From: an uncultured Phocaeicola sp.
GTDB taxonomy: Bacteria; Bacteroidota; Bacteroidia; Bacteroidales; Bacteroidaceae
Reading direction: 5' to 3'
DNA length: 64,000 bases
Assembly (NCBI GenBank): GCA_944321015.1
Contig: CALUJS010000004.1
Coordinates: 40,695 to 104,694, forward strand
Below are positions 7,559 through 15,655 of this stretch, one piece after another (position 1 is the stretch's first letter; each line of letters opens with the position of its first letter). The position numbers and the translations under genes are program-made. The notes under the pieces are model-generated. The model saw only the letters and a list, made by a program, of their open reading frames with translations. It searched no databases and was not told where the DNA came from.

Positions 7559-8998
7559 TTAAAGAATGGTCTTAACAGTTTCCAGCATACCTTTTTCCTG
7601 GATAGAGTTCAAGAATGAAACTACCATGTCGGTCAAGCCCGGGATTTCATTCAAGTCTTCATTCCAGATGAACTTGGCGCTCAATACGCCTTCTGCCACC
7701 TTGCGAGTGTCGCCCGTAGCCCAAAGGTCTTTCAGCAGTTGCATGATTTCAGGAGCATCGTTCGGAACAATTTCAGTACCATCGGCACGCTTGCCACCTT
7801 TGTAATAAGTGATGATGGCAGCCAGACCGAGAACCAATCCCTTCGGCAGTTCGCCCTTGCGTTGCAAGTAAGTCTTCACACCCGGCAGGTCGCGAGTTTC
7901 GTATTTCGGGAAGGAATTCAGCATGATGGAAGTTACTTGGTGGTCTACGAACGGGTTGTTGAAACGATCCAATACGTCTTTTGCAAACTTCTCAAGTTCT
8001 TCTTTCGGCAAGTTCAGTGTCTCCATCAACTCATGGAACATCACTTTGTCAATGTATTTGCCGATAACCTCATGCTGACATGCATCGCGCACGATGTTGA
8101 CGCCAGACAAGTATGCTACCGGAGAAAGAACCGTGTGAGGACCATTCAGGAGGCAAACCTTTCTTTCATGATAAGGAGCTTCGGAAGGCACGAACAATAC
8201 GTTCAGACCGGCTTTGTCTGCGGGGAATTCTTTTGCAATTTCTTGCGGAGCTTCGATAACCCAGAGGTGGAAAATTTCGGCTTGAACCACCATGTTGTCA
8301 TCATATTGTAGCTTCTCTTTGATGGCATCAATGTCTTTGCGCGGGAATCCCGGAACGATACGGTCTACCAAAGTAGCATATACGCCGCAAGCTTCCTCAA
8401 ACCATGCTTTGAATTCTGCGCCCAGATTCCACAGGTCGATATACTGATAGATGCACTCTTTCAGTTTGTGGCCGTTCAAGAAAATCAACTCGCAGGGGAA
8501 GATAATCAGACCTTTGCTCTTGTCGCCATTGAAAGTTTTGAAGCGGTGATAGAGCAACTGTGTCAATTTGCCCGGATAAGAAGAAGCAGGTGCGTCATCA
8601 AGCTTGCAGGCAGGGTCAAATGCGATGCCGGCCTCTGTCGTGTTAGAGATGACAAAACGCATTTCCGGTTGCTCGGCCAGCTTCATGAACTCGTCAAATT
8701 GAGAGTACGGATTCAATGCGCGGCTGATGACATCAATCATGGTCAGGCTGTTCACTGCCTCGCCTTTGTCCAGACCTTGCAAGTTAACATGATACAAGCA
8801 ATCTTGTTTGTTCAGCATGTCAACCATACCTTTGGCGATTGGTTGAACAACGACAACGCTGCTGTTGAAATCAGTTTTCTGATCCATGTTGTAGATAATC
8901 CAATCTACGAATGCACGAAGGAAGTTACCTTCACCAAACTGAATGATTCTTTCAGGACGTTGAACCTTAACGGCTGTTTCTTTGTTTAATGGTTTCAT
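7559..8998 (-). CDS. uxaB: Tagaturonate reductase (altronate oxidoreductase)
   Basis: Reduces D-tagaturonate to D-altronate with NADH in galacturonate breakdown. The N-terminal nucleotide-binding segment RIIQFGEGNFLRAFVDW (about residues 17-33) is typical of the mannitol dehydrogenase superfamily. PCELIFLNGHKL and LLNGPHTVLSPVAYLSG are the characteristic UxaB segments. The length of 479 residues is as expected. It follows the lacI-type regulator by 27 bp on the same strand, and uxaC, the preceding step, is divergent, so all three form one hexuronate locus. The altronate dehydratase gene is not in this window. Confidence 0.94.
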   Translation of the reverse strand: MKPLNKETAVKVQRPERIIQFGEGNFLRAFVDWIIYNMDQKTDFNSSVVVVQPIAKGMVDMLNKQDCLYHVNLQGLDKGEAVNSLTMIDVISRALNPYSQFDEFMKLAEQPEMRFVISNTTEAGIAFDPACKLDDAPASSYPGKLTQLLYHRFKTFNGDKSKGLIIFPCELIFLNGHKLKECIYQYIDLWNLGAEFKAWFEEACGVYATLVDRIVPGFPRKDIDAIKEKLQYDDNMVVQAEIFHLWVIEAPQEIAKEFPADKAGLNVLFVPSEAPYHERKVCLLNGPHTVLSPVAYLSGVNIVRDACQHEVIGKYIDKVMFHELMETLNLPKEELEKFAKDVLDRFNNPFVDHQVTSIMLNSFPKYETRDLPGVKTYLQRKGELPKGLVLGLAAIITYYKGGKRADGTEIVPNDAPEIMQLLKDLWATGDTRKVAEGVLSAKFIWNEDLNEIPGLTDMVVSFLNSIQEKGMLETVKTIL

Positions 8999-9025
8999 AA
9001 TAATATATTATTTAAAAATGTAGTT

Positions 9026-10090
9026 TTATAAATTATACGATTCTACATAGTAATCGATGTTTTCTTTGATTAGAATGTCCACAGGCATGTACCATCGAGG
9101 TTGCACATCGCGTTTGAACACCAACTTATCTACCAGCATTTTTATGCTGCTGTATCCTTGCATGGCAGGACGTTGCCCGATAAGGTAATTGATTACGCCG
9201 TCTTTCAGTAATTCGACGTTGCGGGGTAACAAATCATAACCAATCAGACTTTTTAATGAGCGATTCCGTTTCTTTAAATATTCTCCTACCCGGTAAACAT
9301 GCGAATTAAATACTACACCTCCGCAGACAGACGGATGGCCGGCAAAGAATTCATCCATTATTTGGTTGTTTTCTTCTCCGTCCTTTTTGAGCGTTACATC
9401 ATGCATCTTTATATTAAGATGGTGTTCTTGAACGTAAGCATTGAATCCTTCCAAGCGACGTTGCATTTGAAGCTCCTGTGAGTCTGGATTCTTTTCTGTG
9501 CTTAGCAATACAATCTCATGACCGTTAAAGCCGGTATCATAGAAGATGCGTGCTGCAATGTATCCACTGCGGAATGAATCTTGCCCGATGTATGTGAGTG
9601 CTCCGGCTCCTTCTACATTGACATCAATAAATGCAAATAGCACATTGTTTTCTTTCAAACGTTGTGTGATGGCAAGTGTTTCGGCTTTGTAGTTAGGAGC
9701 AATGAGTACGGCATCAAATGCATCTTCCAGCAGGCGTCTGCTTTCAGTTATATAAGATATCTTGTCCGAGTGATCGTAATGTATGAAATCAACGCTAATA
9801 TTGAACGGTTGGACTTCTGCCAATGCTTTTTCTATTCCTTGGACAACCGCATACCAGTAATCGTTGGTAACGTATTTCGGGATAAAGCAACCGAGGTGAT
9901 ATTTCCGTTTCCCGGCTAATCCGATAGCATACACGTTGGGTTGGTAATTGATTTCTTTGAGTATTCGCTCAACTTTTTTCTTACTGTTCTCAGAGACTTC
10001 GCCTCGTTGGTGTAATACCCTGTCCACAGTTCCTGCAGACACCCCAGCCATTTGTGCTATGTCTTTTATTGTGTATTGTTTTTTATCCAT
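9026..10090 (-). CDS. LacI-family transcriptional regulator of hexuronate use
   Basis: DNA-binding regulator. Residues 1-55 form the LacI helix-turn-helix and hinge (YTIKDIAQMAGVSAGTVDRV, then VERILKEINYQPN). Residues ~60-350 look like a periplasmic-binding-type sugar sensor domain. It shares a transcript with uxaB and is divergent from uxaC, so an effector such as a hexuronate intermediate is likely, but neither effector nor operator can be read with confidence. A canonical promoter lies 65 bp upstream. Length 354 residues is normal for the family. Confidence 0.9.
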   Translation of the reverse strand: MDKKQYTIKDIAQMAGVSAGTVDRVLHQRGEVSENSKKKVERILKEINYQPNVYAIGLAGKRKYHLGCFIPKYVTNDYWYAVVQGIEKALAEVQPFNISVDFIHYDHSDKISYITESRRLLEDAFDAVLIAPNYKAETLAITQRLKENNVLFAFIDVNVEGAGALTYIGQDSFRSGYIAARIFYDTGFNGHEIVLLSTEKNPDSQELQMQRRLEGFNAYVQEHHLNIKMHDVTLKKDGEENNQIMDEFFAGHPSVCGGVVFNSHVYRVGEYLKKRNRSLKSLIGYDLLPRNVELLKDGVINYLIGQRPAMQGYSSIKMLVDKLVFKRDVQPRWYMPVDILIKENIDYYVESYNL

Positions 10091-10154
10091 AGTAAGCTGT
10101 TCGTTTAAAGGCTAATCACGTTCTTCTGAGCAATAAAATCATTAAATTTTGCTA

Positions 10155-10185
10155 CAAATATACGAACTTATTTTGCTGTGACAAA
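10155..10185 (-). promoter_or_regulatory. Promoter of the lacI-type gene and uxaB
   Basis: Minus-strand TTTG (10182-10185) lies 19 nt upstream of TATATTTG (10155-10162), a perfect match to the Bacteroidetes consensus. The same 218-bp intergenic region must also hold the divergent uxaC promoter, for which I see no consensus -7 element; that absence could reflect activator dependence. Confidence 0.8.
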
Positions 10186-10308
10186 TAAAATATCTATTTT
10201 CGTGTTCGATAACGGTTAATAAAGTTAAATGTATGCCGTAAAGCATAAGTTTAGCTGTATTATTCTGCATTTGTTCAAATTATATACAACAGTTAAATTC
10301 TAAGTATT

Positions 10309-11715
10309 ATGAAAAAGTTTATGGATGAGAACTTCCTGCTGCAAACAGAAACAGCGCAGAAGTTGTATCACGAACATGCGGCCAAGATGCCTATCATTGA
10401 TTACCATTGCCACTTGATTCCTAAGATGGTAGCTGATGATTATCAGTTTAAGTCAATTACTGAAATATGGTTGGGTGGTGACCATTATAAATGGAGGGCA
10501 ATGCGTTCCAATGGTGTGGACGAACGCTATTGTACAGGCAAAGACACTTCTGATTGGGAGAAGTTTGAGAAATGGGCAGAAACTGTTCCTTATACTTTCC
10601 GTAACCCATTGTATCACTGGACTCATCTGGAATTGAAGACGGCTTTTGGCATCAATAAAATCTTGAATCCGAAGACAGCCCGTGAGATTTTTGATGAATG
10701 TAATGAGAAATTGCAGAAACCGGAAATGTCTGCGCGCAATTTGATGCGTCGTTATCATGTAGAAACGGTCTGCACTACCGACGACCCTGTTGATTCCTTG
10801 GAGTATCACATCCAAACCCGTGAGAGCGGTTTTGAAATCAAGATGCTTCCGACCTGGCGTCCCGACAAGGCAATGGCTGTGGAAGTTCCTTCCGAGTTCC
10901 GTGCATATATCGAGAAATTGGCCGAAGTCAGCGGAGTTGCTATCAATAAGTTCCAGGACGTTATCGAAGCGTTGCGCAAACGTCACGACTTCTTTGCAGA
11001 GCAAGGCTGTCGCTTGTCCGATCATGGCATTGAGGAGTTCTATGCCGAAGACTATACACAAGCCGAAATCGATGCTATATTTAATAAGGTATATGGCGGA
11101 CAAGAACTGACCAAAGAAGAGATTCTCAAGTATAAATCGGCCATGCTGATTGAGTTTGCCATCATGGACTATGAAAAAGGATGGACACAACAATTCCACT
11201 ACGGTGCTATCCGCAACAACAATACCAAGATGTTCAAGCTGTTGGGGCCTGATACCGGTTTTGATTCCATCGGCGAGTTCAACACGGCCAAGAGCATGGC
11301 GAAATTCCTCGACAAGCTGAATACTCAGGGCAAGTTGACCAAGACGATTCTTTACAACCTCAATCCTTGTGCCAACGAAGTGATTGCTACCATGTTGGGT
11401 AACTTCCAGGATGGTTCTGTTCCGGGTAAAATCCAATTTGGCTCGGGCTGGTGGTTCCTCGATCAGAAAGACGGCATGGAGAAGCAAATGAACGCCTTGT
11501 CATTGTTGGGACTGTTGAGTCGCTTTGTCGGCATGTTGACCGATTCCCGTTCTTTCCTCTCTTATCCGCGTCATGAATATTTCCGTCGTACGTTGTGCAA
11601 CTTGCTGGGCAACGACATTGAGAATGGTGAGATTCCCGTTGAGGAAATGGAGCGCGTAAACCAGATGGTAGAGGATATCTGCTATTACAATGCCAAGAAA
11701 TTCTTTAATTTCTAA
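10309..11715 (+). CDS. uxaC: Glucuronate (uronate) isomerase
   Basis: Isomerises D-glucuronate to D-fructuronate and D-galacturonate to D-tagaturonate. It starts MKKFMDENFLLQTETAQ and has the metal-binding IIDYHCHL motif (His33 and His35) typical of this amidohydrolase-superfamily enzyme. Further family segments are GINKILNPKTAREIFD, CTTDDPVDSLEYH and the C-terminal FVGMLTDSRSFLSYPRHEYFRR (residues ~405-426). 468 residues is the usual length. It is transcribed away from the lacI-type gene and uxaB and ends at a strong terminator, so it is probably monocistronic. Confidence 0.96.
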   Translation: MKKFMDENFLLQTETAQKLYHEHAAKMPIIDYHCHLIPKMVADDYQFKSITEIWLGGDHYKWRAMRSNGVDERYCTGKDTSDWEKFEKWAETVPYTFRNPLYHWTHLELKTAFGINKILNPKTAREIFDECNEKLQKPEMSARNLMRRYHVETVCTTDDPVDSLEYHIQTRESGFEIKMLPTWRPDKAMAVEVPSEFRAYIEKLAEVSGVAINKFQDVIEALRKRHDFFAEQGCRLSDHGIEEFYAEDYTQAEIDAIFNKVYGGQELTKEEILKYKSAMLIEFAIMDYEKGWTQQFHYGAIRNNNTKMFKLLGPDTGFDSIGEFNTAKSMAKFLDKLNTQGKLTKTILYNLNPCANEVIATMLGNFQDGSVPGKIQFGSGWWFLDQKDGMEKQMNALSLLGLLSRFVGMLTDSRSFLSYPRHEYFRRTLCNLLGNDIENGEIPVEEMERVNQMVEDICYYNAKKFFNF

Positions 11716-11736
11716 CTGGAAATTTTATGGTATCAA

Positions 11737-11772
11737 AGGGCATCTTTTCGTAGGGGAAGATGCCCTCTTTTT
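11737..11772 (+). terminator. Rho-independent terminator of uxaC
   Basis: GGGCATCTT (11738-11746) pairs with AAGATGCCC (11757-11765) and is followed by TCTTTTTG. It separates uxaC from the cobalamin cluster. Confidence 0.93.
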
Positions 11773-11783
11773 GTATTATCTGT

Positions 11784-11791
11784 TAACTTTG
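11784..11791 (+). promoter_or_regulatory. -7 element for the cobU-cobT-cobS-cobC operon
   Basis: TAACTTTG fits TAnnTTTG; predicted start near 11798, 20 nt before cobU. No TTTG at the expected upstream distance. The space between the terminator and cobU is too short for a cobalamin riboswitch, and none is seen. Confidence 0.5.
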
Positions 11792-11817
11792 CATTTGAAT
11801 TTTTCCATTGTTGCTAT

Positions 11818-12327
11818 ATGAAACGCATTATTCTTGTTACGGGAGGTCAACGGTCGGGCAAAAGTGCTTATGCGGAAAAAATGGCTCTGTCGTTGTCGGA
11901 TGCTCCGGTATATGTGGCCACCGCACATGTATGGGATGAGGAGTTTCGTCAGCGGGTTCTCCGTCATCAACAACGCAGAGGACCGCAATGGACTAATATA
12001 GAAGAAGAAAAAACATTAAGTAAGCATGATTTGTCCGGGCGCGTGATTGTGATTGATTGCGTTACCTTGTGGTGTACCAATTTCTTTTTCGAGCATCAGT
12101 CGGAAGTCATCCCTTCGCTGGAGGCCATAAAAGACGAGTTTGACCGTTTTACTTCACAGGATGCTACCTTTATTTTTGTTACCAATGAAATCGGATTGGG
12201 AGGAATTGCCGAGAACAAATTGCAGCGCCTGTTTGCCGACCTGCAAGGAGGGGTCAATCAATATATAGCTTCTCATGCGGATGATGTTTACTTTGTAGTC
12301 AGCGGGATTCCGGTAAAAATCAAATAA
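11818..12327 (+). CDS. cobU: Adenosylcobinamide kinase / adenosylcobinamide-phosphate guanylyltransferase
   Basis: Phosphorylates adenosylcobinamide and converts it to the GDP derivative, the activated form for nucleotide-loop assembly. It has the P-loop [14 protein letters not shown] (residues 7-20), the RVLRHQQRR segment with the His expected to carry GMP (about His50), and the conserved C-terminal [19 protein letters not shown]. Length of 169 residues is typical. First gene of a tight four-gene set (cobU, cobT, cobS, cobC), 4 bp before cobT. Confidence 0.95.
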   Translation: MKRIILVTGGQRSGKSAYAEKMALSLSDAPVYVATAHVWDEEFRQRVLRHQQRRGPQWTNIEEEKTLSKHDLSGRVIVIDCVTLWCTNFFFEHQSEVIPSLEAIKDEFDRFTSQDATFIFVTNEIGLGGIAENKLQRLFADLQGGVNQYIASHADDVYFVVSGIPVKIK

Positions 12328-12331
12328 TCTT

Positions 12332-13372
12332 ATGATAACCTTTACAATAAGCGCTCCGGACGAACAAATACGTCCGGCGTTGATAGCTAAAATCAATGAT
12401 TTGACCAAGCCCAAGGGAGCCTTGGGAAGGCTTGAGGAATTGGCCTTGCAAGTGGGCATGATACAGCAAACGCTGTCGCCGTCATTGCAACATCCCTGCA
12501 ACGTCTTGTTCGGGGCCGATCACGGCATAGTGGAAGAAGGCGTTAGCGTGTCGCCCAAAGAAGTTACCTGGCAGCAGATGATGCACTTCGCATACGGCAA
12601 ACGTGGAGGAGTGAATTTTCTATGTCGGCAGCATGATTTCACATTGAAGCTCGTGGATGCCGGGGTGGATTATGATTTTCCGGCCGACAGTGGCATCATA
12701 GATATGAAAGTCCGGAAGGGGACACGCAACTATTTGCATGAAGCCGCCATGACACACGAGGAATTGGCCCTTTGTCTGGAACGCGGAGCTGGAGTGGTAC
12801 GCGATTGTCATGAGGAAGGATGCAACATTATCAGTTTTGGCGAAATGGGGATAGGGAATACGTCGTCATCATCCCTTTGGATGCATGCGTTCACGCATAT
12901 TCCTTTGGATGCATGCATTGGCGCCGGGAGCGGATTGGATAAGGACGGTGTACGTCACAAATATGAAGTGCTGAAGGCTGCGTGGGACAATTACGCCGGC
13001 GATGGCACGACGCCGGATATAATCCGTTACTTTGGCGGTTATGAGATGGCTATGGCCGTGGGGGGCATGTTGCAGGCGGCAGAGTTGCATATGGTCATTC
13101 TGGTCGACGGATTCATCATGACCAACTGTTTGCTGGCGGCATCCCGGTTGTATCCTGCCGTGACGGATTATGCCATATTCGGTCATCAGGGAGATGAAGC
13201 CGGGCATAAGCTGGTGCTGGATTACATGCAGGCTCGTCCCTTGCTGAGCCTTGGATTGCGATTGGGAGAGGGGACGGGTGCGATATGTGCTTATCCTATT
13301 GTTGATTCGGCTATCCGCATGCTCAACGAGATGGATACATTCAGTCATGCGTCCGTAACCAAATATTTCTAA
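12332..13372 (+). CDS. cobT: Nicotinate-nucleotide-dimethylbenzimidazole phosphoribosyltransferase
   Basis: Makes alpha-ribazole phosphate, the lower-ligand nucleotide of cobalamin. Visible family segments are [44 protein letters not shown] and [12 protein letters not shown] with the catalytic Glu near residue 313. Length of 346 residues matches the family. It sits between cobU and cobS in the lower-ligand assembly operon. Confidence 0.96.
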   Translation: MITFTISAPDEQIRPALIAKINDLTKPKGALGRLEELALQVGMIQQTLSPSLQHPCNVLFGADHGIVEEGVSVSPKEVTWQQMMHFAYGKRGGVNFLCRQHDFTLKLVDAGVDYDFPADSGIIDMKVRKGTRNYLHEAAMTHEELALCLERGAGVVRDCHEEGCNIISFGEMGIGNTSSSSLWMHAFTHIPLDACIGAGSGLDKDGVRHKYEVLKAAWDNYAGDGTTPDIIRYFGGYEMAMAVGGMLQAAELHMVILVDGFIMTNCLLAASRLYPAVTDYAIFGHQGDEAGHKLVLDYMQARPLLSLGLRLGEGTGAICAYPIVDSAIRMLNEMDTFSHASVTKYF

Positions 13373-13386
13373 TCTGTCGACCGGCG

Positions 13387-14142
13387 ATGAATAATATTCT
13401 GGCAGCATTCATGTTTTTCACCCGTCTGCCTTTCTGGCGCATTAAGCAGGTGCCGGCCGGGTGTTTCAAGCATGTTGTGAACTACTGGCCTTTTGCCGGT
13501 TGGCTTACGGGCGGTGTCATGGCGGCTGTTTACAGTCTGGCCGTCCATGCGTTTCCGGTTGAAATAGCCGTGATGCTTGCGCTGATAGGGAGATTGTTGT
13601 TGACCGGAGCCTTGCACGAGGATGGTTTGGCCGACTTTTTCGACGGCTTCGGGGGCGGCACCGACCGTTCGCGTATCCTTTCCATCATGAAAGATTCGCA
13701 TATTGGCAGCTACGGTGTCATCGGGATGATTTGCTACTTCGCGTTGATGGTGATGCTCGTTGCTTCGTTGCCCTCTCGTCTTGCATGCTTTGCCTTGTTG
13801 GCTTTCGACGCGTGGAGCAAATTCTTGGCTTCCAATCTCGTAAATTTTTTGCCCTATGCACGCAAGGAGGAAGAAAGCAAGGCGCATACGGTATATGAGC
13901 GTATGAAAATGCACGAATTTCTCATTGCCTTTTTGGGCGGAAGTTGCTGGCTGCTGCTTTTGCCGTTTCCGCTTTGGGGAGCTTGCGTCTTTTCGGTCGT
14001 GGCGTTGTCTTTGCTGATAGTGTTTATGAAAAAGAAGCTGCAAGGCTACACCGGCGATTGCTGTGGCGCCACTTTCCTTCTTTGTGAACTGGCTTCCTAT
14101 CTGGGGCTTCATCTGCTGTTGACTTTTACACCGTCCATTTAG
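13387..14142 (+). CDS. cobS: Adenosylcobinamide-GDP ribazoletransferase (cobalamin synthase)
   Basis: Integral membrane enzyme that joins adenosylcobinamide-GDP with alpha-ribazole (phosphate). It shows the starting pattern AAFMFFTRLPFWR, the Asp-rich metal motif HEDGLADFFDGFGGG (residues ~77-91), and several hydrophobic segments between residues 55 and 245. 251 residues is usual. It follows cobT by 14 bp and is one base from the start of the phosphatase gene. Confidence 0.94.
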   Translation: MNNILAAFMFFTRLPFWRIKQVPAGCFKHVVNYWPFAGWLTGGVMAAVYSLAVHAFPVEIAVMLALIGRLLLTGALHEDGLADFFDGFGGGTDRSRILSIMKDSHIGSYGVIGMICYFALMVMLVASLPSRLACFALLAFDAWSKFLASNLVNFLPYARKEEESKAHTVYERMKMHEFLIAFLGGSCWLLLLPFPLWGACVFSVVALSLLIVFMKKKLQGYTGDCCGATFLLCELASYLGLHLLLTFTPSI

Positions 14143-14143
14143 T

Positions 14144-14698
14144 ATGATAGTGACTTTTATCCGCCATACATCGGTTGATGTGCCGCGAGGAACGTGTTAC
14201 GGACAGACCGACGTTCCTCTTAAAGATACTTTTCCGCAAGAAGCAGCCACCGTGGCCGCACGTTTGAGCGGCCGCACATTCGACAAGGCTTATACCAGTC
14301 CGTTGAGCCGTTGCACGCGTTTGGCGGCTTATTGCGGCTTTCCGCATGCCGAACGCGATGAGCGTATTTTGGAATTGAATTTCGGAGATTGGGAAATGCA
14401 ACGGTTTGACGACATAGCCGACCCCAATTTGCAAGCATGGTATGACGACTTCCTTCATGTGCGCGCCACCCGGGGGGAATCGTTTGCCGACCAGCGCCGG
14501 CGGGTTGCCGATTTTCTGGACGAGTTGCGCCGGAGGCCCTATCGGGAGGTGGTTGTTTTCACCCATGGGGGCGTGTTGCTCTGTGCCCGGCTTTATGCCG
14601 GATTGCTTCGGGAAGAAGAGGCTTTTGAAGCCCTTACGCCTTATGGAGGAGAGGTCACCATCGAGTTGAATCCCATGTCGTCTGCCGGCGTTTTGTGA
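14144..14698 (+). CDS. cobC: Alpha-ribazole phosphatase-like histidine phosphatase
   Basis: Histidine phosphatase superfamily. The catalytic motif FIRHTS (Arg7, His8) is at the N-terminus, followed by GTCYGQTDVPL, YTSPLSRCTRLA, ILELNFGDWE and VVVFTHGGVL with the second catalytic His. It probably removes the phosphate from alpha-ribazole-5'-phosphate or adenosylcobalamin phosphate. Assignment to cobalamin synthesis rests on family plus its position directly after cobS. 184 residues. Confidence 0.88.
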   Translation: MIVTFIRHTSVDVPRGTCYGQTDVPLKDTFPQEAATVAARLSGRTFDKAYTSPLSRCTRLAAYCGFPHAERDERILELNFGDWEMQRFDDIADPNLQAWYDDFLHVRATRGESFADQRRRVADFLDELRRRPYREVVVFTHGGVLLCARLYAGLLREEEAFEALTPYGGEVTIELNPMSSAGVL

Positions 14699-14700
14699 GC

Positions 14701-14808
14701 TGATATGTTCCCTTGCGACGGACCATATTGCCGCTCGCGAGCGGACATGCCTCCGCTTGGGAGCGGGCATATCTTCGCTCGTGCCGGAGAATATGGAGGC
14801 TTGTCAGG
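14701..14808. repeat. 22-bp-period intergenic repeat, cluster B (5 units)
   Basis: ATAT cores at 14703, 14725, 14769 and 14791 keep a 22-bp register, with a degenerate unit (CATGC) between 14725 and 14769. Unit 2 contains the perfect palindrome CCGCTCGCGAGCGG. It fills the space between the convergent cobC and rRNA methyltransferase genes and reaches into the 3' end of the latter. No ordinary terminator is seen, so these palindromes could also serve to end transcription. Confidence 0.75.
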
Positions 14809-15559
14809 GTGTGCGTCTTCTGAATTCCGCACACACGATGGCTGTTGCCATGGCCACATTCAGGGATTCGGATGTCTCTCTTCCGGCCGGGTAGTTGGGG
14901 ATGTATAGCCTGTTGTTTATCAGATGTTTCAGTTCGGGACTAATCCCGTTGCCTTCATTTCCCATGACGATAAGGCCCGATTCCGACAAAGGGCGGGCAT
15001 ACATGTTTTCACCATCGAGGAATGTTCCGTAGACGGGTGTTTTTTCTTGTATCTGCTTTACGAAATCTGCCAGTGGGAGATAGTGCAGCCGCACTCGTGC
15101 CAGTGCCCCCATGGTGGCTTGTACCGTTTTCGGATTGAATATGTCGACCGTGTCCTCGGAACAATAGATGTGCTCTATGCCAAACCAGTCGGCCAGACGG
15201 ACGATGGTGCCTAAATTGCCGGGGTCTTGTATGCCGTCCAGTGCCAGGCACAGTTCGTGCTCGGGACAGGTGTAATCTGTCTCGTAATCGGGTTGTTCGA
15301 ATATGGCAATGACGTCCTGGGGCGTTTGCAGGAAGCTGGCTTGGGACAGCTCTTCGGGTGTCACGGAGAGTGTTTCCCGGCCCGTGGCTTGAGGATGCAG
15401 GGCCAGCCATTCCGGCAAACCGGCTATAAGTCGACAAGTGAAATGTCCCAACAAATCGCCGACCACTTTGGGACCTTCGGCCACAAAAACACGTTCCGCT
15501 TTTCTATTTTTCTTCAACGCCAAAGAGCGGATATATTTCAATTTTGATTTACTAAGCAT
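14804..15559 (-). CDS. TrmH/SpoU-family rRNA 2'-O-methyltransferase
   Basis: Transfers a methyl group from S-adenosylmethionine to a ribose in RNA; the target is not readable from sequence. The N-terminal ~95 residues form the substrate-binding domain (KLKYIRSLALKKNRK, FVAEGPKVV). The C-terminal knot-type catalytic domain shows its three motifs: DGIQDPGNLGTIVRLADW, GNEGNGIS and ESLNVAMATAIVCAEFRR. ATG 15559 is chosen over the longer frame because it gives the normal MLSKSKLKYI start and lies just downstream of a -7 element. 251 residues. Monocistronic and divergent from the TamL-like gene. Confidence 0.92.
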   Translation of the reverse strand: MLSKSKLKYIRSLALKKNRKAERVFVAEGPKVVGDLLGHFTCRLIAGLPEWLALHPQATGRETLSVTPEELSQASFLQTPQDVIAIFEQPDYETDYTCPEHELCLALDGIQDPGNLGTIVRLADWFGIEHIYCSEDTVDIFNPKTVQATMGALARVRLHYLPLADFVKQIQEKTPVYGTFLDGENMYARPLSESGLIVMGNEGNGISPELKHLINNRLYIPNYPAGRETSESLNVAMATAIVCAEFRRRTP

Positions 15560-15592
15560 TGTTATATGATGAGGAAATACGCCGCGAATGTA

Positions 15593-15600
15593 CAAAACTA
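15593..15600 (-). promoter_or_regulatory. -7 element for the rRNA methyltransferase gene
   Basis: Minus-strand TAGTTTTG fits TAnnTTTG, 34 bp before ATG 15559. It lies back to back with the plus-strand element at 15615-15622, so the two divergent promoters overlap. Confidence 0.55.
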
Positions 15601-15614
15601 ATGGCGATTTTCCC

Positions 15615-15622
15615 TAATTTTG
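15615..15622 (+). promoter_or_regulatory. -7 element for the TamL-like gene
   Basis: TAATTTTG fits TAnnTTTG; predicted start near 15629. This rules out the in-frame TTG at 15620 as the translation start and supports ATG 15656. Confidence 0.6.
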
Positions 15623-15655
15623 CAGCTAAAACAACTTCGTGTTTTGAGTGACCTC

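Noticed and set aside
15620..15655. TTG start for the TamL-like gene
   Set aside because: It lies inside the -7 promoter element; ATG 15656 starts the lipoprotein signal.
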